Assembly: GCA_016715365.1 (NCBI GenBank)
Contig: JADKAM010000001.1
Span: 1,550,001 to 1,614,000, forward strand
DNA: 64,000 nucleotides
Source of the DNA: Chitinophagaceae bacterium
GTDB lineage: Bacteria > Bacteroidota > Bacteroidia > Chitinophagales > Chitinophagaceae
Direction of reading: 5' to 3'
Below the pieces are notes generated by a model. The model worked only from the letters and a program-made list of their open reading frames with translations. It made no database searches and was not told where the DNA came from. Position numbers and translations under genes: made by a program. Below are positions 15,552 to 22,024 of the stretch, piece after piece (positions within the stretch are counted from its first letter, which is position 1; each line of letters opens with the position of its first letter).

Positions 15552-16646
15552 ATGAAAAAAATTGACCGCTACATACTGTTAAAATATCTTACCACATTTT
15601 TCTTTTGCCTGATATTATTTACTGCTATTGTAGTTGTTGTTGATGTAAGCGAAAAAACAGACAATTTTGTCAAATCCAAACTGCCCATCTCCCGGATAAT
15701 TACCGATTATTATTTTGGCTTTATACCCCGTATAGATGCGATGCTCTTCCCGCTGTTTGTTTTTATTTCGGTCATCTTCTTTACCAGCAAAATGGCGGGC
15801 AGGTCAGAGATTATTGCCATACTCAGCAGCGGCGTAAGTTTTCGCAGGTTATTAATGCCGTATGTTGTCGGGGGCCTCTTTTTATCTGCCATCTTATGGG
15901 TAGGCTATCAATATGTGGTGCCCAAGGCAAATCTTAAATGGGCCAATTTTGAAATTAAATATATCGACAGCCAGGGTGCACCAAATAACAACAATACCAA
16001 CCGTAAAAGAAATCTCTATTTTAAACTCGATTCAAACAGTTATGTAGGCATCCGGGATTATGATACGATATCAAAATCGGGCACCGGGTTTTTTATGCAG
16101 CGGTTTCAGAAAAATAAACTGGTTTATAACCTGCGGTCTGAGCAGTTTAACTGGGATAGCACAAAAGCCAGATGGAAACTTGTTAATGCGGTGGAACGAA
16201 AACTGGACAGTATTTCGGAAAGGGTGATCAGGTCAAATGAGCTGATGGTTAGTTATAATTTTAAACCACGTGATCTGCGAAAAGATGATTACCTCAAAGA
16301 CCAGATGCCTACACCGGAGCTGGATGAATTTATAAAACTGGAAAGATTACGTGGCTCTGAAATGCTCAACACGCTTTTGGTTGAACGCTATAACCGTGAT
16401 GCCATTCCGGTCTCGGTTCTTATTCTTACTATAATCGGTGCAGTGCTGGCATCCCGTAAAATAAGGGGCGGCAGCGGTCTGCACCTGGCAATTGGAGTAA
16501 TTATCAGTGTGCTTTATATTCTGTTCAGCCGGTTCTCGCTGGTATTTGCAACCAAAGGAAGTTTTACGCCTTTTATCGCCGCCTGGACACCCAATGTCAT
16601 CTTTGGTTTGCTTGCATTTTATCTTTATAAGAAAGCCCCTAAGTAA
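15552..16646 (+). CDS. LptF/LptG-family permease (YjgP/YjgQ)
   Basis: 364 residues from ATG 15552; the frame opens further upstream but that part is repeat-derived. Three hydrophobic segments near the N-terminus (DRYILLKYLTTFFFCLILFT, about 25-45; 60-85; 100-120), a periplasmic beta-rich middle domain and three C-terminal segments ending SLVFATKGSFTPFIAAW give the 3+3 LptF/G topology. These permeases form the inner-membrane part of the LptB2FG exporter that pulls lipopolysaccharide from the membrane. Bacteroidota often scatter the Lpt genes; no lptB/lptC is adjacent. F versus G cannot be decided. Confidence 0.85.
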   Translation: MKKIDRYILLKYLTTFFFCLILFTAIVVVVDVSEKTDNFVKSKLPISRIITDYYFGFIPRIDAMLFPLFVFISVIFFTSKMAGRSEIIAILSSGVSFRRLLMPYVVGGLFLSAILWVGYQYVVPKANLKWANFEIKYIDSQGAPNNNNTNRKRNLYFKLDSNSYVGIRDYDTISKSGTGFFMQRFQKNKLVYNLRSEQFNWDSTKARWKLVNAVERKLDSISERVIRSNELMVSYNFKPRDLRKDDYLKDQMPTPELDEFIKLERLRGSEMLNTLLVERYNRDAIPVSVLILTIIGAVLASRKIRGGSGLHLAIGVIISVLYILFSRFSLVFATKGSFTPFIAAWTPNVIFGLLAFYLYKKAPK

Positions 16647-16689
16647 AAAATTAACCGGTTTCGGTTTATCTAAACTTTCTGCTAAAACT

Positions 16690-16721
16690 TTTGTTTTAAA
16701 CGCAGCAGCGTCGTAATTTTA
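16690..16721 (+). promoter_or_regulatory. Possible promoter of citrate synthase
   Basis: TTTG at 16690-16693, 20-base spacer, TAATTTTA at 16714-16721, one base off the TAnnTTTG consensus. Leader of about 100 bases to the gene start. Confidence 0.4.
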
Positions 16722-16829
16722 AGCCTCCATAAATACAGATAGCTATATGACCTTGTTTAAGGATTCAGCGGAAAATCATCAATCAAATTTTACCACAATT
16801 AAAATTCATTCATCAGAAATAAATAATTT

Positions 16830-18155
16830 ATGGGTATCATAAAAGACAGGTTTAAAGAGCAGGCAGATACAGTAGCTGCTGAAATTAAAAACTTAATAAA
16901 GGAGCACGGCGAAAAAGTAATTGGCGAAGTAACATTAAGCCAGATATACCAGGGTATGCGTGGAATTACTGCACTTGTATCTGAAACTTCATTGCTCGAT
17001 GCACAGGATGGAATTCGCTTTCGTGGATATTCAATTCCTGAATTAAGAGAGAAACTCCCCAAAGCACATGGCGGCAGCGAACCTTTACCGGAAGGATTAT
17101 TTTACCTGATGCTGGTAGGTGCATTACCGTCGGATGAAAACGCACATCACCTCAGCAGTGTTTGGCAGCGCCGCAGCCATGTACCCAATCATGTATTTGC
17201 AACCATTGAAGCATTACCTGTAAGTACTCACCCAATGACACAGTTTGTTGTGGCCATTATGAGTTTGCAGACAGAAAGCCAGTTTGCAAAACGATATGCA
17301 AAGGGCATGGCAAAAAAAGATTATTGGGATGCCGTGTTTGATGATACGATGGATCTGATAGCCCGTCTGCCACGTATTGCAGCTTATATCTATCGCCGTA
17401 AATATAAAAACGGAGAACATATTCAACCTAATGGTTTACTGGATTGGTCAGGTAATTTTGCCCACATGATGGGATATGAAGATGAAGGATTTCATGAATT
17501 GATGCGTTTGTACATGACCATACATGCCGATCACGAGGGAGGAAATGTATCGGCACATACCACACACCTGGTAGGCTCTGCCTTAAGTGATCCGTATTTA
17601 TGTTTTGCAGCGGGTATGAACGGACTGGCCGGGCCTTTGCATGGACTGGCTAACCAGGAAGTAATAAAATGGATATATGAATTAAGAGAGGAAATTGGAG
17701 CTGATATACCGTCGAAAGAGCAAATTGAAGAGTATGTTAAAAAAACTTTGAGTGAAGGAAAAGTGGTACCTGGTTATGGCCATGCAGTTTTAAGACAAAC
17801 CGATCCACGATTTACGGCACAAATGGAATTCGGTAAAAAGCATATGCCTGATGATCCATTGGTACAAACCGTATGGAACATTTATGAAGCGGTACCGCCT
17901 GTTTTAGGTTCTATTGCAAAAATTAAAAACCCATGGCCCAATGTAGATGCACACAGCGGTGCTTTGTTGGTGCATTATGGCATGGTGGAATATGAGTTTT
18001 ATACCGTTTTGTTTGGTGTATCCCGGTCATTGGGCGTTTTGGCAAGTCTTTGCTGGGACAGGGCCCTGGGCTTCCCGTTGGAAAGGCCAAAATCAGTAAC
18101 CACCACATTGGTAAAATCATGGCTGGAAGGCAAAGAAGAAATTTGGGGAGATTAA
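16830..18155 (+). CDS. gltA: Citrate synthase, mitochondrial-like type
   Basis: 441 residues. It condenses oxaloacetate with acetyl-CoA to start the TCA cycle. Catalytic residues are visible: His271 (GPLHGLANQE), His318 (VPGYGHAVLR) and Asp373 (NVDAHSG). The long matches HADHEGGNVSAHTTHLVGSA and ALSDPYLCFAAGMNGLAGP place it in the dimeric group with mitochondrial enzymes rather than with the hexameric NADH-regulated type of proteobacteria. Monocistronic: candidate promoter upstream and a strong terminator downstream. The symbol is used by function; this is not an orthologue of the E. coli hexameric form. Confidence 0.95.
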   Translation: MGIIKDRFKEQADTVAAEIKNLIKEHGEKVIGEVTLSQIYQGMRGITALVSETSLLDAQDGIRFRGYSIPELREKLPKAHGGSEPLPEGLFYLMLVGALPSDENAHHLSSVWQRRSHVPNHVFATIEALPVSTHPMTQFVVAIMSLQTESQFAKRYAKGMAKKDYWDAVFDDTMDLIARLPRIAAYIYRRKYKNGEHIQPNGLLDWSGNFAHMMGYEDEGFHELMRLYMTIHADHEGGNVSAHTTHLVGSALSDPYLCFAAGMNGLAGPLHGLANQEVIKWIYELREEIGADIPSKEQIEEYVKKTLSEGKVVPGYGHAVLRQTDPRFTAQMEFGKKHMPDDPLVQTVWNIYEAVPPVLGSIAKIKNPWPNVDAHSGALLVHYGMVEYEFYTVLFGVSRSLGVLASLCWDRALGFPLERPKSVTTTLVKSWLEGKEEIWGD

Positions 18156-18178
18156 ACTTTTACCGGATATTTGTAATG

Positions 18179-18206
18179 AAACCGGAATTGTATTCCGGTT
18201 TTTTTT
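18179..18206 (+). terminator. Intrinsic terminator after citrate synthase
   Basis: AAACCGGAAT, loop TGT, ATTCCGGTTT: a perfect 10-base-pair stem running into a T tract (to 18206). Located 24 bases after the stop codon. Confidence 0.9.
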
Positions 18207-18232
18207 AATCAATTTGATAAAACAATAAGAAA

Positions 18233-18991
18233 ATGATGAAGATAATCTTTGTATCCCTGGTTTCCTTTTTATCTGCTAATTGCCTGGCCCAGGGTGGTAA
18301 GGCTACCCCGGGAGCTTCCTCTAACCAACATATTAAAGTGTTTAAACAGGCAGCTTCCAGCAACGATTTGTCAACCGCCATTACCGCATTAAGTTATTAT
18401 GTTGCAGATCAGGGCGCAAACGCTGTTTATGAAGATACTTTGGCTATGCTGTATCTGCAGCAGAATGCATATGTGCAATGCTATTATTGGGCTGATAAAA
18501 GGCTGAAGGTAAAACCTGAAGATCTGACCCTGATGGAAATGAAAGCCATTTGCCTCGACAAATTGAATCAGCCTAAGGAATCAATCGGACTTTATGAAAA
18601 ATTGTATACCAAAACTAAAAGCCCATACCATGCTTATACTTTAATGGAACTGCAATATGGTATTAAGCGTTTGGCAGAATGTTTGGCAACAGCTGCAAGC
18701 ACAGAAAAACTTGAATTTAAACCAGATTTTACCATGAGCTATAATGCCGGCGAGCAGATGGGCCGTACTTATTTAAAAGCTGGTATTTATAATGTTACCG
18801 GTCTGGCTTTGTATGACCTTGATAAAAAAGCCGAAGCGAAAATGTATTTTGAAAAAGCCCTGGCACTCGACAGTAATTTTGTGCTGGCAAAGCAAAATCT
18901 GCAGGCCATCAAAGCTATTGAATCCGGTACTAATAAAGCGAATCCCGGAGGTAATAACAACCCAACATCTCCTGCCAATAAGCAGGATTAA
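18233..18991 (+). CDS. Exported TPR-repeat protein
   Basis: 252 residues. N-terminal signal peptide (hydrophobic core to ANCLAQ, cleavage likely near residue 20). Several helical pairs of TPR type follow; the clearest is AEAKMYFEKALALDSNFVLA (about 200-220) and a degenerate set lies at 40-130. The C-terminus is a Gly/Asn/Pro tail. No enzymatic motif. Probably a periplasmic scaffold; partner unknown. Ends just before the tRNA promoter. Confidence 0.65.
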   Translation: MMKIIFVSLVSFLSANCLAQGGKATPGASSNQHIKVFKQAASSNDLSTAITALSYYVADQGANAVYEDTLAMLYLQQNAYVQCYYWADKRLKVKPEDLTLMEMKAICLDKLNQPKESIGLYEKLYTKTKSPYHAYTLMELQYGIKRLAECLATAASTEKLEFKPDFTMSYNAGEQMGRTYLKAGIYNVTGLALYDLDKKAEAKMYFEKALALDSNFVLAKQNLQAIKAIESGTNKANPGGNNNPTSPANKQD

Positions 18992-18999
18992 AATTTGAT

Positions 19000-19030
19000 T
19001 TTGAAGGGTAGGCTGGTGCAAGTATATTTG
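19000..19030 (+). promoter_or_regulatory. Bacteroidota-type promoter of the tRNA module
   Basis: TTTG at 19000-19003, 19-base spacer, TATATTTG at 19023-19030: an exact consensus match with the same spacing as the rpsJ promoter. Expected start near 19037, immediately before the truncated tRNA fragment at 19041. Confidence 0.75.
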
Positions 19031-19040
19031 CACTCCTTTT

Positions 19041-19065
19041 GGGGTTAGCTCAGTTGGATACAGCA
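19041..19065 (+). pseudogene. Truncated tRNA 5-prime fragment
   Basis: GGGGTTAGCTCAGTTGG at 19041-19057 is identical to 19078-19094 in the intact tRNA-Ala, then diverges within the D arm; no anticodon or T arm follows. A 17-base direct repeat with a 37-base period. It lies where the promoter would place the first transcribed bases, suggesting that an original tRNA copy was disrupted or partially duplicated. Confidence 0.65.
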
Positions 19066-19075
19066 TTAAAATAAT

Positions 19076-19149
<74 letters not shown>

Positions 19150-19150
19150 C

Positions 19151-19178
19151 AAAGGCTCACATACGTGAGCCTTTTTTT
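19151..19178 (+). terminator. Intrinsic terminator after tRNA-Ala
   Basis: AAAGGCTCAC, loop ATAC, GTGAGCCTTT (10 base pairs), then a T tract to 19178. The T tract touches the ATG of the GIY-YIG gene at 19179. Confidence 0.9.
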
Positions 19179-19406
19179 ATGTCTTTTCATGTTTACATAT
19201 TATATTCTCTAAGCCTTGATCAATATTATATTGGTCATACAGAAAATCTAAGTGATAGGATTTTCCGTCATACAAAATCCGGCAGTAAATCAACCAAAAA
19301 AGCGGATAACTGGATTGTTCGGTATACTGAAGAATTCGATTCAAGATCGGCAGCTATGCATAGAGAACTTGAAATTAAAAATAAAAAAAAGCAGAAAATA
19401 TATTGA
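19179..19406 (+). CDS. Small GIY-YIG nuclease-domain protein, probably frameshifted at its end
   Basis: 75 residues as read. It shows the GIY-YIG core: VYILYS, DQYYIGHTENLSDRI with the conserved Arg, and the helix with Glu (MHRELEIK). A frame open since 19104 would give an N-terminus translated from the tRNA and terminator, so ATG 19179 is preferred, although it leaves no leader after the terminator. At the eight-A run 19383-19390, removing one A gives a family-like ending KSRKYIDWLISSIG with stop at 19429-19431 (83 residues); that tail is encoded by the D-arm region of the downstream tRNA copy. Such small proteins are often called UPF0213-like. Catalytic activity is untested. Confidence 0.75.
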   Translation: MSFHVYILYSLSLDQYYIGHTENLSDRIFRHTKSGSKSTKKADNWIVRYTEEFDSRSAAMHRELEIKNKKKQKIY

Positions 19407-19408
19407 TT

Positions 19409-19486
19409 GGTTAATTAGCTCAATTGGCTAGAACGCCCCGAAAGCATTCGGGAAGATCGTCCCGATGGATATCAGGATACTCTCTA
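19409..19486 (+). pseudogene. Decayed tRNA copy
   Basis: TTAGCTCAATTGGCTAGAAC matches the D arm of the tRNA-Ala with two changes, and GATACTCTC near the end matches its 3-prime acceptor strand. The anticodon arm is replaced by CCCGA, loop AAGCAT, TCGGG (six-base loop) and the T arm and acceptor no longer pair. It overlaps the inferred C-terminus of the GIY-YIG gene. Confidence 0.75.
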
Positions 19487-19495
19487 TAAAAATTA

Positions 19496-19522
19496 AATCT
19501 CACTTCGGTGGGATTTTTTTTT
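19496..19522 (+). terminator. Intrinsic terminator after the tRNA copy
   Basis: AATCTCAC, tetraloop TTCG, GTGGGATT (8 base pairs with one G-T pair), then a T tract to 19522. A tRNA-style terminator kept behind a tRNA that is no longer functional. Confidence 0.85.
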
Positions 19523-19634
19523 GTATAATTTTTTTATACTCAATTAATTTTTTGAGCATGTTGGTTAGAGGGCCCTATCACAGGGAATTTTCTCCTTTTT
19601 TTCTGAGGTTTTTCCCTTTTCTTTCCAAAAAAAA

Positions 19635-20003
19635 ATGAATACTTTGTTAGCAAAAAGAAAGCCTAATATTGTAATAAGGTATACTGAGATTGGATGTAAT
19701 TCCTGTGTTGATAGTACTTTTAAGTTTATCGAAAAGTACCATTTAGAATCTAAATATAATATCCTTGTACTAATTGACTTTAGCAATTATGACGCTTATT
19801 TAAAATGGATGAAAGTATCTGAAATTAAGTTTCCTGTGTATTGGCTTAAAAAAGGGAGTCTGCCTTTTTTAATTGAATCAGAAAGCAACTCTTATGTTTT
19901 TACGCTTAATTCCTCATTAGTCGCAAATGATTTTTTTGTTCCCAATAGCAGATTTTCTGATTATATTGATAATTATTTTTACAGCATGAATTCTAAATTA
20001 TAG
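19635..20003 (+). CDS. Thioredoxin-like protein with CNSC motif
   Basis: 122 residues. VIRYTEIGCNSCVDSTFKFI contains a CxxC pair (Cys21, Cys24) at the end of a beta strand, as in thioredoxin folds, and FPVYWL may be the cis-Pro strand. No signal peptide is visible from ATG 19635; the frame is open upstream to 19569 and encodes Phe-rich hydrophobic residues without a standard start, so an original membrane anchor may have been lost. First of three closely spaced genes (4- and 3-base gaps) in AT-rich DNA. Redox role likely; substrate unknown. Confidence 0.6.
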   Translation: MNTLLAKRKPNIVIRYTEIGCNSCVDSTFKFIEKYHLESKYNILVLIDFSNYDAYLKWMKVSEIKFPVYWLKKGSLPFLIESESNSYVFTLNSSLVANDFFVPNSRFSDYIDNYFYSMNSKL

Positions 20004-20007
20004 TATC

Positions 20008-20253
20008 ATGGATCCACAATTTTTTGCTTTCAGCAGGCCCGTAGGATTTGAATGGCTAATGGTTATAGTTGTCTTATTATTTCTCTTTGTGTGGATTAGA
20101 TCAATAGTAGAGATTATTAATGATCCAATGCCTGCTAAAAATAGAATTTTGTGGCTGATATTACTTGTATGTACCGGTATTCTTGGGCTGATTATTTATA
20201 GTATATCCAGGACAACTAATTCTGCTGTTACCAAATCAACGCAACAACCATAA
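20008..20253 (+). CDS. Small two-TM membrane protein (PLDc_N-like)
   Basis: 81 residues with two hydrophobic segments (about 16-34 and 46-65) separated by the polar linker SIVEIINDPMPAKNR. The layout resembles the phospholipase D N-terminal (PLDc_N) membrane module found alone in many Bacteroidota and Firmicutes proteins. No catalytic motif. Lies between two thioredoxin-like genes, so it may anchor or assist them (inference). Confidence 0.55.
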   Translation: MDPQFFAFSRPVGFEWLMVIVVLLFLFVWIRSIVEIINDPMPAKNRILWLILLVCTGILGLIIYSISRTTNSAVTKSTQQP

Positions 20254-20256
20254 GGT

Positions 20257-20871
20257 ATGAGCAAAAATTATTTTATAGTTTATTACAGATTTTATATTGC
20301 AGTTAGTTTTTTATTTGTGTTTAATATTGGATGTAACAACCAACCTAAATCAGATCAAATTGCTGAGAAAGTGAAGCAAGTTCAGGTAGAATCCCTAAAT
20401 CAGCACATTGGTGAACGTTTTGATATTTCTATGTTTACCGATACAAGTGGTAAGGCTGTAGAAATTGATTTTGGAGTTTCTGATATCACCATTATAGACT
20501 TTTGGATAAATGAATGCCCGCCTTGTAATAAAGAAATGAGTCAGTTTAAGAAATTGATTGAAGGAAAAGAAAGTGAAATTACCATTATAAGTATTTCAGT
20601 AAGCAGTTATGATTTTTGGAAATCATTATTTACTGAAAAAAGTGAACGCTATTCTTTTCTTACAACAGAGGTAGCTAACTGGAAGCACCTGAATTTGAAA
20701 TCAAGAGAAAATATAAATTTGAAAAATCCAATATCAACCGATCGGTTAGACGAAATAACCAATAAGCTTTCGGTCTCATTCTTTCCTTCTTATTTTGTAA
20801 TTGATAAAAATGGCAAAATAATTGCCCGGCCGATTAGTGCAGTAGAATATATCGAGAAACTTAAAATCTGA
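20257..20871 (+). CDS. TlpA-like thiol-disulfide reductase lipoprotein
   Basis: 204 residues. Lipoprotein signal ending FNIGC (Cys26). The thioredoxin-like domain spans about 50-204, with active site NECPPCNKEM (Cys87, Cys90), and FFPSYFVIDKNGKI carries the expected cis-Pro and following strand. TlpA-type proteins reduce or shuffle disulfides on the periplasmic side. Third gene of the small AT-rich cassette; no terminator was recognised directly after it. Confidence 0.8.
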   Translation: MSKNYFIVYYRFYIAVSFLFVFNIGCNNQPKSDQIAEKVKQVQVESLNQHIGERFDISMFTDTSGKAVEIDFGVSDITIIDFWINECPPCNKEMSQFKKLIEGKESEITIISISVSSYDFWKSLFTEKSERYSFLTTEVANWKHLNLKSRENINLKNPISTDRLDEITNKLSVSFFPSYFVIDKNGKIIARPISAVEYIEKLKI

Positions 20872-21077
20872 TTTAAACCTCACTAAAAGTTTCGGTAAAA
20901 TTAAACCTGCTTGTTGAAAATCATGTTTGATACCTTTCATTTGCACGGGAAAAGACAGTATTGCATTACCTGCAGGAAGCCCTCAATTTGTTACAGTTCG
21001 GATGCACTTTAAAAATTACCATCACCCTTATGTTTGTAATCAGATTGCTTTTTGATTTTATTTGAGCAAATCTTATA

Positions 21078-21085
21078 TACTTTTG
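21078..21085 (+). promoter_or_regulatory. -7-like element before the 44-residue gene
   Basis: TACTTTTG fits TAnnTTTG. A TTTG lies 23 bases upstream, a little far for the usual spacing. Transcription would start near 21092, just before a 7-codon open frame at 21106. Confidence 0.4.
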
Positions 21086-21122
21086 TGTGTATAAACAAAA
21101 CAACCATGCCAAAGAAACCAAT

Positions 21123-21257
21123 ATGAAATTTATGGGTTTTGAAGGTATAACCTCAGGCTACTTTATTATCTTCTCCATTTGTGCTGTTGCTTACCTGATT
21201 GGCTGGATTGTAATGAAAAGGCTGGTACCTAAATATGCACCTATTACTGATTTATAA
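21123..21257 (+). CDS. 44-residue single-TM microprotein
   Basis: A short frame starting MKFMGFEGITSGYFIIFSIC, with one hydrophobic helix (about 13-31, ending IGWIV) and a basic C-terminus MKRLVPKYAPITDL. Support for it being real: a -7-like element upstream, a strong terminator 24 bases downstream, and a clean membrane-protein composition. A 7-codon frame (21106-21126) ends on TGA overlapping this ATG (ATGA), which could couple translation. Function not recognised; small TM proteins of this kind often accompany larger transporters or oxidases, but none is adjacent. Confidence 0.6.
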   Translation: MKFMGFEGITSGYFIIFSICAVAYLIGWIVMKRLVPKYAPITDL

Positions 21258-21280
21258 TAAACTTCAAAATTTTGTTTTTT

Positions 21281-21309
21281 AAAAAGGCTCAATATTATGA
21301 GCCTTTTTT
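21281..21309 (+). terminator. Intrinsic terminator after the microprotein gene
   Basis: AAAAGGCTCA, loop ATATTA, TGAGCCTTTT with six T. The stem word GGCTCA/TGAGCC also forms the tRNA-Ala terminator at 19151. Confidence 0.85.
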
Positions 21310-21439
21310 CATTCTGTAACTGTTTGTAAGTGTTGAAGTTAGCAATGAATGATTAAGTAGACAGAAAAATATGAAAAGTTGGTAGCTTTGGTACAGGCAA
21401 CCACACAGCCTTATAATACGATATAATAAAAAAGATATT

Positions 21440-22024
21440 TTGCTTTCTTCAGATGAATTAACCTTGCACATCAGGGGATGTGCCCTGAATGAAAGAGAGA
21501 GTCAGAAAAAAATATATAACTCTTTCTTTGGCTATGCTATGGCCATATGCGATTGCTATGCCGCCAATGAAGACGATGCAATTGAAATTTTAAATGACGG
21601 CTTCCTTAAAATATTTAAAGAAATTCACCGTTTCACACCATCTTACAGTAATGAAATGAATTCTTTTAAGGGATGGTTGAGAAAAATTATGGTTTGCACA
21701 GCCATCGACCATTTCAGGAAAAATGTAAAGCACAAAGTGGTTGGTGAATTACATGTATCTTCCCTCAATACATATACAGCTCAGGAGAGTGCAGAGGAAA
21801 AAATTTCTTACGACGAGATCATCAGGTCAATCCAGAATCTTTCACCGGCATACAGAACAGTATTAAACCTTTTTATCATTGAAGGGTTTAGTCATGAGGA
21901 AATAGCCGAACAACTGGGAATAGCTGTAGGTACCTCTAAATCGAACCTGGCAAAAGCAAGAAAACAATTACAGAAAATATTATTTACCCAAAATAAAACA
22001 GCCGAGATTAAAAATGTTGGATGA
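21440..22024 (+). CDS. ECF-type RNA polymerase sigma factor
   Basis: 194 residues with a TTG start at 21440. Region 2 is seen in the first half (DDAIEILNDGFLKIFKEIHR, then FKGWLRKIMVCTAIDHFRK), and region 4 at about 135-185 (AYRTVLNLFIIEGFSHEEIA with the helix-turn-helix GTSKSNLAKARKQL). It directs polymerase to a small regulon, typically envelope-related. A TAGCTTTG box at 21383 may be its -7 element. The stop overlaps the start of the next gene by 11 bases, the usual sigma/anti-sigma arrangement. Confidence 0.9.
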   Translation: MLSSDELTLHIRGCALNERESQKKIYNSFFGYAMAICDCYAANEDDAIEILNDGFLKIFKEIHRFTPSYSNEMNSFKGWLRKIMVCTAIDHFRKNVKHKVVGELHVSSLNTYTAQESAEEKISYDEIIRSIQNLSPAYRTVLNLFIIEGFSHEEIAEQLGIAVGTSKSNLAKARKQLQKILFTQNKTAEIKNVG

